From GCA-002700125 sp964434385 (GTDB taxonomy: Bacteria; Chloroflexota; Dehalococcoidia; Lucifugimonadales; Lucifugimonadaceae): 45,772 bases of DNA. Position 1 is the first letter of the stretch. Each line of letters begins with the position of its first letter. Shown piece after piece: positions 25,468 to 34,106 of the stretch. The translations under genes were made by a program, and so were the position numbers. The DNA lies in contig CAYSUW010000011.1 of the NCBI GenBank assembly GCA_964434385.1, forward strand, positions 1-45,772, in the 5' to 3' direction. The notes beneath the pieces were generated by a model. The model saw only the letters and a program-made list of their open reading frames with translations. It did no database searches and was not told where the DNA came from.

Positions 25468-26349
25468 ATGATTATAGATAGTCACTGCCACTCATGGACA
25501 TATTGGCCATATCAATCGGCAAATTCCCACAATCCAGATGAACCAGGAGTTCCAAATCCTGAAACTCATGGCAACATAGATCAACTAATTTATGAAATGG
25601 ATAGAAACAAAGTTGATCAAGCAACTGTTGTGTGTGCCCAAATCTGGCATAATCCGAACAATAATGACTATTTAGCAGAAAATGTAAAAAAATATCCCGG
25701 CAAAATTCATCAGTATGCAGATGTAGATAGTAATTGGTCAGATACTTACCATAAACCTGGAGCTGCAAAAAGATTAGAAGAGGCATCAGAAAAATGGCCT
25801 ATTAAAGGTTTTACACACTATTTAGACGGAGATGATGACGGTTCATGGATGGATACTCAAGATGGACAAGATTTTTTTGGAATCGCTAATGAAAGGAAAT
25901 TAATTGCCAGTATTGCAGGAGCACCACATCATCATACTTACCTTAGAAAAGTTGCTGAAAGATATCCTGAACTACCTATACTCTCACATCATCTTGCCGG
26001 ACTAAAATGTACTGAAAGTGAGCCCTACAAAAATATCAACAATGTAATGGAATCTTCTAAACTTCCAAATATTTTCTTGAAGTTGTCCGGTTTTTATTAT
26101 GTTCAAGATTCTCCAAGCAAATGGGAATACCCTTATTCAGACACAATGTGGGTATACAAAAAAGCATATGAAAATTTTGGGACAAAAATGGTTTGGGGTT
26201 CAGATTTCCCAGTAGCAAAATTAGCTACTACATATAGACAAACATTGGAAAATTTTAGGACACATTGTGATTTTGTTTCTGAAAAAGATAAAAGCGAAAT
26301 TTTAGGCGGAACTTTATCTAAAATACTTTCTTGGGCAAGACCAATTTAG
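25468..26349 (+). CDS. Amidohydrolase-family metal-dependent hydrolase (Amidohydro_2, COG2159-like)
   Basis: A 293-residue TIM-barrel hydrolase. The N-terminal IIDSHCHSW gives the HxH metal pair (His6, His8). Later ligands are in HHHTY, ILSHHLAGLK and the C-terminal WGSDFP with the catalytic Asp. The family includes decarboxylases and lactonases (for example 4-pyridoxolactonase or 2-pyrone-4,6-dicarboxylate lactonase types) rather than classical amidases, so the reaction is open. It is cytoplasmic, with no signal. AGGAGA lies ahead of the ATG and a TATAAT at 25436-25441 could serve as -10, though I see no good -35. Its 3' end overlaps the convergent peptidase gene by 32 bases. Confidence 0.88.
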   Translation: MIIDSHCHSWTYWPYQSANSHNPDEPGVPNPETHGNIDQLIYEMDRNKVDQATVVCAQIWHNPNNNDYLAENVKKYPGKIHQYADVDSNWSDTYHKPGAAKRLEEASEKWPIKGFTHYLDGDDDGSWMDTQDGQDFFGIANERKLIASIAGAPHHHTYLRKVAERYPELPILSHHLAGLKCTESEPYKNINNVMESSKLPNIFLKLSGFYYVQDSPSKWEYPYSDTMWVYKKAYENFGTKMVWGSDFPVAKLATTYRQTLENFRTHCDFVSEKDKSEILGGTLSKILSWARPI

Positions 26350-27694
26350 ATCTTCTAAATAGTAATCTGACTATCATTAACCCAATTAAGAATAAAAACG
26401 AAACATCAATACCTTTTCCACCTGATGCGTTGCAAGTAGAACTTTCACGTACAATTTCTTCTTGTACCTCTACTATTTCATCATCTTGAATTTTTTCAGT
26501 TAATTTTAAATCTTTTGGCTCTGGAGTTAACGAATATGGCTTCAAATCAGGAACTGTACCACCTTGTTTAGGTTTAATTTCAGTATTTGTAACCTTAAGT
26601 GGTTTAGCCCCAATCTTTTTTCTCCACAAGTTATCCAATTCAATTAAATCTAATCCTAAAACTGACTCCAAAGCTCCATCTATCCTTTTCCCTTCAGAAA
26701 GTTGATCTAGGATTTTTTGAATCTTATCTGCACCATATTTATTAATAATAAAATCAACAAAACTTTTTGATTGTCCATAAGCTACGATTGTTAAACTGGG
26801 TTCTCCTGGAAATCTGTTAAGTGATGTAAATGGCATCAATCTTTCAGTATCTATAGCCCATTCAAGAAATCTGTCATAACTTTGTCCAGAATCAAGATTT
26901 CCATATTCTGCTAGACCTTCATTCAACCAAAGAGGAACTCCTAAAAGGGATCCTTTTGATGCTCTAGCAACTAACACATGTGTAAGTTCATGAGTAGCAG
27001 TTCCAATAGATCTTCTACCTGCGCCTTGAACCAAGACAACATTCTCTCTATCAAATGCCTGGCCTTCAGTAATTAATTCTCTAGACTGCTTACTACTCTT
27101 ATGCACGATAGCATCAAACATTTCTGCATTATTATTGTACATCGTAACAACGATATTATTGAACTTTGAAGAAGTTAAAATATCCTTCATAAGTGCATTC
27201 AAATCCTCTGCTGATTTTAAAATTCTTAATGCTCTTTTTCTTACGGGCCCATGAAAAAACACTTCTATGTTGTCCGATTTTACAGAATCCCATTCGAATC
27301 TAGAATCTAAGACTCTGGAAACAACAGGATCTGTTTTTATAGATTTATTATCAGCATCAAATATCTCAAAATAATATTCAATTAAACTACCAGGAGGAAT
27401 ATAACTATTTCCAGCAGTCGTATTAAAATAATATTCTTTCCTGTTATTAGATTTTGACTTTTTTAAATCAAAATAATCATATTGAACCGCACTTCTATCT
27501 AAGACTCTAAATTTTACAGCTATATCCGATATTTCTTTTTCATCATTAACATCAACAAAAAAAGTCAATCCGTTAGGCAATTCACTTATCATCCCAGAAT
27601 CATTAACTAAAGACAGTTCATCTGCAAGAATGACGTTAGTGCCAAAGAGAACTGTGAAAAAATAAATTATGAATAGTGACTTAAGAGTTTTCAT
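26318..27694 (-). CDS. Membrane-anchored gluzincin metallopeptidase (peptidase MA-like)
   Basis: A 458-residue secreted zinc peptidase. Its signal peptide is MKTLKSLFIIYFFTVLFGTNVILA. A beta-rich N-terminal domain precedes the catalytic helix ATHELTHVL (HELTH at about residue 236) and the third ligand in WLNEGLAEYG, a gluzincin layout like the peptidase MA family. The C-terminus has Pro/Lys/Glu-rich sequence, then CNASGGKGID, a hydrophobic helix FLFLIGLMIVRLLF and RRSK, a sorting-signal-like tail. The start is the ATG at 27694 (TGATG with the upstream stop); a TTG directly ahead adds one residue. Targets are unknown. Confidence 0.87.
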   Translation of the reverse strand: MKTLKSLFIIYFFTVLFGTNVILADELSLVNDSGMISELPNGLTFFVDVNDEKEISDIAVKFRVLDRSAVQYDYFDLKKSKSNNRKEYYFNTTAGNSYIPPGSLIEYYFEIFDADNKSIKTDPVVSRVLDSRFEWDSVKSDNIEVFFHGPVRKRALRILKSAEDLNALMKDILTSSKFNNIVVTMYNNNAEMFDAIVHKSSKQSRELITEGQAFDRENVVLVQGAGRRSIGTATHELTHVLVARASKGSLLGVPLWLNEGLAEYGNLDSGQSYDRFLEWAIDTERLMPFTSLNRFPGEPSLTIVAYGQSKSFVDFIINKYGADKIQKILDQLSEGKRIDGALESVLGLDLIELDNLWRKKIGAKPLKVTNTEIKPKQGGTVPDLKPYSLTPEPKDLKLTEKIQDDEIVEVQEEIVRESSTCNASGGKGIDVSFLFLIGLMIVRLLFRRSKLVLPKKVF

Positions 27695-28302
27695 CAATCA
27701 GAACTATTTTTTAATCTTAACCATATTGAAATAAACCTATGGGTTGATCCTAATAAAGTAGCTACAGCCAAAATCCATAAAGTCTCCAAGGGTCTGTTCA
27801 ACAATAAACCAACCATTACAACAAAAACTCTTTCAGGCCTTGTAAAAAATCCAGGAGATCCTTGAGTTCCCAACCCTTCCATTCTAGCTCTCATATAACT
27901 GGTCATCATAGAACCAGTTATAGAAATCAATACCAAAGTAACAGGAAGTAGTGGTTCTTCTGATGTTCTAAGAAAAAATACTCCCAGTCCTATCAATACT
28001 ACTGCTTCATTTAATCTATCTGCAACAGAGTCAAAAAAAGCACCTCTATTACTTTTCATATTTAATTTTCTGGCCAATGCACCATCCATTAAATCTAAAA
28101 AACCATTAACAAAAATCAATATTCCGGCAAATAAAAATTTTCCATTAAGCGCAAAAATCCCAGCACCTAATCCAGAAAATATCCCTAAAAAGGTAATATT
28201 ATTTGGATTTAGGTGAATTTTAGACAAAAAACTAGCTACAGGATTTTCTAAATAAATTGTCAACATAGACCTAAATGAATCTCTAATATTTTCAATATCC
28301 AT
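27694..28302 (-). CDS. CDP-alcohol phosphatidyltransferase (probably phosphatidylinositol-phosphate synthase type)
   Basis: A 202-residue membrane enzyme with the full CDP-alcohol phosphotransferase motif, spelled out by Asp70, Asp73-Gly74, Ala77-Arg78, Gly87, Asp91 and Asp95 within DLMDGALARKLNMKSNRGAF and the FDSVAD that follows. About five helices surround it. The family joins CDP-diacylglycerol to inositol phosphate, glycerol phosphate or serine. The gene lies 9 bases after a PimA-like mannosyltransferase, and in actinobacteria the phosphatidylinositol-phosphate synthase gene sits in the same neighbourhood, so inositol phosphate is the favoured acceptor. Phosphatidylglycerophosphate synthase is the main alternative. 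AAGGAAA precedes the ATG. Confidence 0.88.
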   Translation of the reverse strand: MDIENIRDSFRSMLTIYLENPVASFLSKIHLNPNNITFLGIFSGLGAGIFALNGKFLFAGILIFVNGFLDLMDGALARKLNMKSNRGAFFDSVADRLNEAVVLIGLGVFFLRTSEEPLLPVTLVLISITGSMMTSYMRARMEGLGTQGSPGFFTRPERVFVVMVGLLLNRPLETLWILAVATLLGSTHRFISIWLRLKNSSD

Positions 28303-28311
28303 TTTTTCCTT

Positions 28312-29421
28312 TTATTTCACAGCTTGATATATTTCCAAAATTTCAGGAGCTAAATTCTCCCAATCAAACTTTTTTGAATAAGTTTTTCCTTTCTTCACAA
28401 ACTTTTCACTTAACTCTGAGTTACCAATAACGTTTTCTAATTTATCAGCTAATACTTTAGAGTCCCCATTATCAAATAATACACCCATTTCCCCATTAAG
28501 AAGTAAATCTTTATAACCTGATATATCCGATACTACTACAGGTAAAGAACTAGCCATGGCTTCTAATATAACTATACCAAAACTTTCATTTCCAGTAGCA
28601 GGTGAACAAAAACAATCAGATGAAAAAAAATATCTTGGTAATAAATTATAGTCTATCTCTCCAAGACAAACAACATCATTACAAAATTTTTCATCCACAT
28701 ATTCTATTGGATTTATTTTATCTGTACCTGGTCCAGATAAAATCAGGCGATAATTATTATTCCTAGCTTTAAGAATTGAAAAAGCTTTTAAAAGTATAGG
28801 AATTCCTTTCCTAGGCTCATTCCTTCCAAAAAATAATATATTCTTTTTCTGTTCCTCAAAATTTATTTTCTCTAAATTATTATCAGCAAAGTGATGATAA
28901 TCAATTCCGTTGGGAATAATATCAAATTTTCCTGGCAAATAAGTCGAAGCTGTTCTAAATGCTTCTTGAGAAACCGCAATCTTTTTTTTTATTTTTTCTT
29001 CTATAGTTGACTTAAATATCATGCTAATAAATTTATATTTTAAAACTTTTTTACTAGATGCATGAAAAGTAGCTACAACAGGAGATTTAGAAAACAATAA
29101 TGCTCCTAAGGAAACTAAAGGTGCTAAGGGTTCATGAATATGAAGAACATCAAAATTTAATTTATTTAGAATTCTTTTTATTCTCCAAAGAACTATAGGT
29201 GACAATGAAATATTTGAAACTGTTCCATTAGACACAAATGAAAAAGAACTTCCAAGATTTATAAATTCGACTCCCGTTTCTAATTTAAAATCTTCTGAAG
29301 CAATACCTAGAATTTTTACTGAATGTCCTCTATTAATTAATTCATTAGCAAGACCATTAATATGACTATTTACCCCTCCAGGTTTTTTAAAATCATAAGG
29401 AGAAACAAACCCTATTTTCAT
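28312..29421 (-). CDS. Family 4 glycosyltransferase, PimA-like phosphatidylinositol mannosyltransferase
   Basis: A 369-residue GT-B enzyme. MKIGFVSPYDFKKPGGVNSH with the glycine loop, DVLHIHEPLAPL followed by VVATFHAS, the IPNGIDYHHF linker, FFGRNEPRKG and the donor-binding ESFGIVILEAMA follow the order and spacing I recall for mycobacterial PimA, which puts the first mannose from GDP-mannose onto phosphatidylinositol at the inner membrane face. With the adjacent CDP-alcohol phosphatidyltransferase it forms a compact lipid glycosylation unit. The acyltransferase gene that lies between them in mycobacteria is absent. PimA function is inference; a different glycolipid is possible. Confidence 0.88.
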   Translation of the reverse strand: MKIGFVSPYDFKKPGGVNSHINGLANELINRGHSVKILGIASEDFKLETGVEFINLGSSFSFVSNGTVSNISLSPIVLWRIKRILNKLNFDVLHIHEPLAPLVSLGALLFSKSPVVATFHASSKKVLKYKFISMIFKSTIEEKIKKKIAVSQEAFRTASTYLPGKFDIIPNGIDYHHFADNNLEKINFEEQKKNILFFGRNEPRKGIPILLKAFSILKARNNNYRLILSGPGTDKINPIEYVDEKFCNDVVCLGEIDYNLLPRYFFSSDCFCSPATGNESFGIVILEAMASSLPVVVSDISGYKDLLLNGEMGVLFDNGDSKVLADKLENVIGNSELSEKFVKKGKTYSKKFDWENLAPEILEIYQAVK

Positions 29422-29424
29422 GAA

Positions 29425-31029
29425 TTACCAGCCCACCACACATCCATCTTTTCTAGAATCAGAGCCCCCTACAACTAATCCAGAATCCGGTTTTTTCTCT
29501 AATATTTGACCACCACCAAATTGCATCCTCTGTTCTCCGGACATCATTTTTACTTGGTGACCAAATTTCTTTAAGGTCTTGGATATTTGCTCAGACAACT
29601 GATCTTCTAACCAAACAGTATCCGTATCTAGATCTACTCTAAATCTTGGAGCATCTAATGATTGTTGAGGGTTTAAATCAAAATCCACCATATTTATCAC
29701 AACTTGAAGATGGCCTTGTGGCTGTTGAAATCCTCCCATTACACCAAAGCTAAGCCATAAATCTTCATCTTTGGTGGCAATAGCAGGGATAATAGTATGA
29801 TATGGCCGTTTTTTAGGAGATAAATAATTTGGATGTTTTGCATCCAGAGAAAAAAGAGAACCTCTATTTTGCAAAAATATTCCTGTGCCTGGAACTAATA
29901 ATCCAGAACCGAAACTTTCATACAAACTATTAATTAAAGAACAAGCATTACCTTCTGCATCAATTACTGAAATGTAGACCGTATCACTGTAATTAATAGG
30001 ATTTCCAAAACTAACATCGTTAAGTCTTTGATTATGGCTAATCAACTTGCTTCTTGACTTAGCATAATTCTTAGAAATCAACTCATTAGTTGGAACAAAA
30101 CTTAAATCAGGATCAGAAACATATTGTAGAGAATCTGCAAATGCTAACCTCATAGCTTCTATTGAATGATGAAATGTTTCTACAGTTTGAAATCCAAACT
30201 CAGAAATATTAAAATTTTCAATAATATTCAAAGCAATTAAAGCTGCAATACCTTGACCATTTGGAGGACATTCCCAAATATCTACATCTCGATATTTTGT
30301 ATGAATAGGTTCCACCCAATCAGTGGTATGATTCAATAAATCTTCTTTTGTAATCCATCCACCTAAAGATTCAACAAATTTAATAATTTTCTGCGCTGTA
30401 TCTCCTTGATAAAATTCATCAGAGCCTTTTTTACTAATATTAGTTAATGTTTCGCCTAATGATTGTAGTTTTAATAGAGAACCTACTTTAGGGGTTTTCC
30501 CTAAAGGTAAAAATTCATTTGGTCCATTTATAGAAATTTTATCAACTGAACTATTCCATGAATTTGCAATTATTTCAGATACACCAAAGCCTTCAAAAGC
30601 ATATTGTATTGCTGGTTTCAAAACATCCTCTAATGTCATATTACCTTCATCATTTAAAAGTGTTTCCCATCCATGAACGGTACCTGGGACTGAAACAGAA
30701 TAAATTCCCTGAAGTCCTGATTTAGGAATAGCATTATAACCTTTTTGTTTTAAAAAATTCGGATTTGCATATAATCCAGATCTTCCACTACCATTCATAG
30801 CCTTCACAGTTTTATCTTTTGAATTTCTAACTAAAGCAAATACATCTCCACCAATCCCTGTAGACATAGGTTCAACTACATTAAGTACAGCTGCTGTGGC
30901 TACAGCAGCATCTACTGCATTCCCCCCTTTTTTCAATATTTCTAATCCAGCTTGTGCTGCTAATGGTTGACTTGTTGCTACAGCACCATTTTTTGCAATC
31001 ACATTAGATCTTCGAGAATTAAATTCCAC
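29425..31029 (-). CDS. ggt: Gamma-glutamyltransferase family protein (YwrD-like)
   Basis: A 534-residue N-terminal-nucleophile hydrolase precursor. The autocleavage/nucleophile Thr350 lies in YSDTVYISVIDAEGNACSL, matching the GDT-x-Y form of the YwrD subgroup. STGIGGDVFALV (56-67) and FGSGLLVPGTGIFLQNRG are other family blocks. Such enzymes hydrolyse or transfer gamma-glutamyl groups (glutathione and related amides). No signal peptide is seen: the start GTG leads straight into SRRSNVIAKNGAVATSQPLA, so it is probably cytoplasmic. It lies 3 bases ahead of the PimA-like gene but has no obvious functional link to it. Confidence 0.92.
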   Translation of the reverse strand: MEFNSRRSNVIAKNGAVATSQPLAAQAGLEILKKGGNAVDAAVATAAVLNVVEPMSTGIGGDVFALVRNSKDKTVKAMNGSGRSGLYANPNFLKQKGYNAIPKSGLQGIYSVSVPGTVHGWETLLNDEGNMTLEDVLKPAIQYAFEGFGVSEIIANSWNSSVDKISINGPNEFLPLGKTPKVGSLLKLQSLGETLTNISKKGSDEFYQGDTAQKIIKFVESLGGWITKEDLLNHTTDWVEPIHTKYRDVDIWECPPNGQGIAALIALNIIENFNISEFGFQTVETFHHSIEAMRLAFADSLQYVSDPDLSFVPTNELISKNYAKSRSKLISHNQRLNDVSFGNPINYSDTVYISVIDAEGNACSLINSLYESFGSGLLVPGTGIFLQNRGSLFSLDAKHPNYLSPKKRPYHTIIPAIATKDEDLWLSFGVMGGFQQPQGHLQVVINMVDFDLNPQQSLDAPRFRVDLDTDTVWLEDQLSEQISKTLKKFGHQVKMMSGEQRMQFGGGQILEKKPDSGLVVGGSDSRKDGCVVGW

Positions 31030-31076
31030 TTTACTGTTAATGTCCTTTTATCTAAAATCAATAAATTAATTCTAAA

Positions 31077-31104
31077 TTGAAAAATTAAAATTCATTACTA
31101 TAGA
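31077..31104 (+). promoter_or_regulatory. Possible promoter giving a leaderless or near-leaderless message
   Basis: TTGAAA (31077-31082), 16 bases, then TATAGA (31099-31104). The -10 end is only 8 bases from the ATG at 31113, and no ribosome binding site lies between, so transcription would start at or within a few bases of the start codon. Confidence 0.4.
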
Positions 31105-31112
31105 TTTTACAT

Positions 31113-32186
31113 ATGAAGAAAGAAAATCCAAATATCGGCTTAGTTTGCAATAAAGAAGTAAGAAAAAAATATACTATTGATCCTGATTTATCACGCCTAA
31201 AAACTTTTGCTAACTTTACATGGCAAGAATTTAATGAGAGTTCTGATTGGGATAATCATCCATCGTTCTCCAAAGAATCAGAAACAAAATTAATAGAATT
31301 CACAAAAAACTTAGATGCTTTAATTGTTTCTCACGGATCTCCTTTAATAAGTAAAAATGTCATAGAAAATTGTCCCAACTTAAAATTTATTGGTGAGCTA
31401 GAAGGCGATAGATTTTCTCAAAGAATAGATCTAGAATCTTCTTTTAAAAACGGGATTAATGTTGTAGATACTACTCATGGATCATCATACCCTGTAGCTG
31501 AATGGGCATTAGGTTTAAGTATATTAGGATTGAAAAATGCTGGAGAACATTTCAGAAATCTTATAGCAGGAAAAACCGTTTTCCCAGATGGTATTAGGGA
31601 TGGTGACCCTGGTTTTGAATCTGGAGAACTTTGGGAGAGAAAAGTAGGTTTAATAGGTTGTGGTCATATAGGCAGAAGATTATTAACTTTTCTAAAACCA
31701 TTTAAAACAACTAATTTTGTTTATGATCCTTATTTAGATTCAGAGATTGCAGATATATTTGATTTCACACAAACATCACTTGAATATATATTGTCAAACG
31801 TAGATGTAATAATTTGCCTTGCTCCATTAACCCCAAAAACTAAAAACATGATCAGGGAAAAAGAATTGAATCTAATTAAACCTGGCACAGTACTAGTTAA
31901 TGTTTCAAGAGGAGCAATTTTCAATTCAGAAGATTTAATTAAAAGATTATCAAAAAAAGATATTATTGCCTCACTGGATGTTTTTGAGCCTGAACCAATA
32001 CCAGAAGATTCTCCAATAAGAAATATGAAAAATGTTTTTCTATCACCTCATATTGCAGGAGTTACTAGAGCTTGTCATCCAAGATTTTTCTCAATTATGA
32101 TTGACGAATTAGAAAGATTTTTTTCAGGTCATAAAACTAGATATAATTTGTCTGATAGAACTATTTCAAACAGAAAAGGCTTATAG
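31113..32186 (+). CDS. D-2-hydroxyacid dehydrogenase family protein, NAD(P)-dependent
   Basis: A 357-residue dehydrogenase. The Rossmann motif is GLIGCGHIG (179-187). The catalytic triad positions are visible: Arg266 in VSRGAIF, a Glu in FEPEP (292-294) and His313 in SPHIAG. The family reduces 2-keto acids to D-2-hydroxy acids or the reverse (phosphoglycerate, glycerate, lactate, formate and phosphite types); substrate cannot be assigned. It is a lone plus-strand gene between two minus-strand operons, ending 4 bases before the stop of the second peptide importer, and appears to have no ribosome binding site (see the promoter at 31077-31104). Confidence 0.92.
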   Translation: MKKENPNIGLVCNKEVRKKYTIDPDLSRLKTFANFTWQEFNESSDWDNHPSFSKESETKLIEFTKNLDALIVSHGSPLISKNVIENCPNLKFIGELEGDRFSQRIDLESSFKNGINVVDTTHGSSYPVAEWALGLSILGLKNAGEHFRNLIAGKTVFPDGIRDGDPGFESGELWERKVGLIGCGHIGRRLLTFLKPFKTTNFVYDPYLDSEIADIFDFTQTSLEYILSNVDVIICLAPLTPKTKNMIREKELNLIKPGTVLVNVSRGAIFNSEDLIKRLSKKDIIASLDVFEPEPIPEDSPIRNMKNVFLSPHIAGVTRACHPRFFSIMIDELERFFSGHKTRYNLSDRTISNRKGL

Positions 32187-32190
32187 AGAA

Positions 32191-33156
32191 TCATTTCGAA
32201 CGTGGATTAAACACATCAGTTAGTGCATCTCCCAACAAATTCCAACAAAATATCAATAACCAAACTATAATTATGGGAACTAAAAGCTGTTCAGGGTGAT
32301 TTTTCAAAACAGAAACACTTGCAGCACCACGACCAGTTACTTCACTAATCATAATACCAAGACTTGGGTGTGGTGGTTGTACTCCTAAACCAAAAAAACT
32401 CAAAATAATTTCTGTTCCAGCAACAGCTCCTAATCCAAAAGTAGCAGAAACTATTATCGGACCTAATATATTAGGAAAAACATGTTTAATTAATATTCTG
32501 GTCCTAGAAACTCCCATTGCTTTCGCTGATTCAATATATTCACTATTTACAACGCTTAAAACTTGACCTCTGACTAAACGCATCATTCCAAACCAACTTA
32601 ATGGAAGTAAAGCAAATCCAATTACAACATAATCAATAAAACCTGAGGAAATCAAACCTGTGATTCCAGATTTTTCTTCAATAGTTCTAGCAAAATCTAC
32701 TATTCTAGGCCTCAAAGTTGCCGCAAGTAGAATTATTAAAAGAATATCTGGGAAAGCAGATGTTATTTCTCCCAAACGCATGATAAGAGAATCAATTTTT
32801 CCTTGAAAATAACCTGAGATTAAACCTAAGCTGACACCTAATATCAAGCTTCCAGTTAATAGGCCCACAAATGTAACAATTACTGTAGTTTGGATACCCC
32901 ATAAGGCTCTAGTAAATATATCTCTACCTAATCTGTCTGTTCCAAAAAAATGTTCTTGAGATGGACCTTGTTGAGTATTTTTCAAATCTGTTTCAGTATA
33001 TGGATAAGGAGATAGAACAGATGCAAAAATACCAGACCCATAAAGAATTAATAACATCACCATTGAAGCAACAGCAAGTTTTTTCTTAATTAACTTTGTA
33101 AATGTAATTCTTAAAGGACTTCTGTATGTTAAATTATCTTGATTATTATTATCCAT
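32191..33156 (-). CDS. Second peptide-type ABC importer permease (OppC/DppC class)
   Basis: A 321-residue permease. The N-terminal region carries SPYPYTETDL and HFFGTDRLGRDIFTRALWG, the standard OppC signature, followed by five helices and the EAA loop ESAKAMGVSRTRILIKHVFP. It is slightly longer than usual because of an insertion (RPRIVDFARTIEEKSGITGL) in the periplasmic side. I prefer the ATG at 33156 (MDNNNQDN) with GAGAAA ahead; a TTG at 33168 would overlap the upstream gene's stop. No ATPase genes follow on this strand. Confidence 0.91.
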   Translation of the reverse strand: MDNNNQDNLTYRSPLRITFTKLIKKKLAVASMVMLLILYGSGIFASVLSPYPYTETDLKNTQQGPSQEHFFGTDRLGRDIFTRALWGIQTTVIVTFVGLLTGSLILGVSLGLISGYFQGKIDSLIMRLGEITSAFPDILLIILLAATLRPRIVDFARTIEEKSGITGLISSGFIDYVVIGFALLPLSWFGMMRLVRGQVLSVVNSEYIESAKAMGVSRTRILIKHVFPNILGPIIVSATFGLGAVAGTEIILSFFGLGVQPPHPSLGIMISEVTGRGAASVSVLKNHPEQLLVPIIIVWLLIFCWNLLGDALTDVFNPRSK

Positions 33157-33164
33157 TTTATTTC

Positions 33165-34091
33165 TCAATATCTAATTCTTGGATCCAAAATCACATAAAA
33201 AATATCTACAATTAAATTAGCAATTACTAAAGATATTGCTCCAATCAAAGTTAAAGCCATGATTACTGGATAATCCCTAGAAAAAATAGAATCTAAAGCA
33301 AATCTTCCAACTCCTGGTATTCCAAATATCAACTCAACTATTAACGCACCACCTAACATTCCAGCAATTGAAAACCCCAAAATTGTTACAACTGGAATCA
33401 AAGCATTTCTTGCAACATGTCTATAATTCACAACAAAATTTGTAAGACCCTTCGCTCTTGCAGTTCTAACAAACTCATTTCCTAAAACATCTAAAGTACT
33501 AGCTCTCATTATCCTGGTAAGTACTGCTACTCCAGGAATACCAATTGTGATTGCTGGTAAAATCATTCGTCTGTCAAAAAAACCTCCCCATCCAGATACC
33601 GGAAACCAGCCTAATTCTAGTGAAAATATAATTATCAAAACTGGCCCTACAAGAAAAACAGGCATAGCATAAAATACAAGCGTAGTAGCAACTACCGAAG
33701 GATCAATCCAAGATCCTTGTTTCAAAGCAGAAAAGAATCCTAAGGGAATACCTAAAAGAACAGTAATAAATATTGACGCTAAAAACAGTTTTGCTGAAAC
33801 TACCAGTTTTGGTTTTAACAACTCAGATACAGTTTTACTAGGATACTTGTAACTTTCTCCAAAATCCCCTTTAAGAGCATTTTTTACATATCTGAAATAT
33901 TGAACTACAAGAGGATCATTCAATCCTTTTGCTTCTCGAATTCTTTGAGCTCTTTCTTCTGAATAATTTTGACCCAATTGAACTTCTACAGGATCCCCTG
34001 GTCCATATTGACCCATAACAAAAACCAGGAGAGTGATTATTAATAATAAAATTGGAGTCCAAATTATCCTACGTAGTATGTAATAAAACAT
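33165..34091 (-). CDS. Second peptide-type ABC importer permease (OppB/DppB class)
   Basis: A 308-residue permease with the typical N-terminus FYYILRRIIWTPILLLIITL, the YGPGDPVE loop, EAA loop VRTARAKGLTNFVVNYRHVA and the C-terminal VDIFYVILDPRIRY. It is about as similar in plan to the OppB-like protein of the first cluster as any two family members, so the two importers are paralogous rather than a recent duplication. It lies 15 bases after the binding-protein gene. Confidence 0.92.
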   Translation of the reverse strand: MFYYILRRIIWTPILLLIITLLVFVMGQYGPGDPVEVQLGQNYSEERAQRIREAKGLNDPLVVQYFRYVKNALKGDFGESYKYPSKTVSELLKPKLVVSAKLFLASIFITVLLGIPLGFFSALKQGSWIDPSVVATTLVFYAMPVFLVGPVLIIIFSLELGWFPVSGWGGFFDRRMILPAITIGIPGVAVLTRIMRASTLDVLGNEFVRTARAKGLTNFVVNYRHVARNALIPVVTILGFSIAGMLGGALIVELIFGIPGVGRFALDSIFSRDYPVIMALTLIGAISLVIANLIVDIFYVILDPRIRY

Positions 34092-34106
34092 ACTTAACCC
34101 ACTTAT

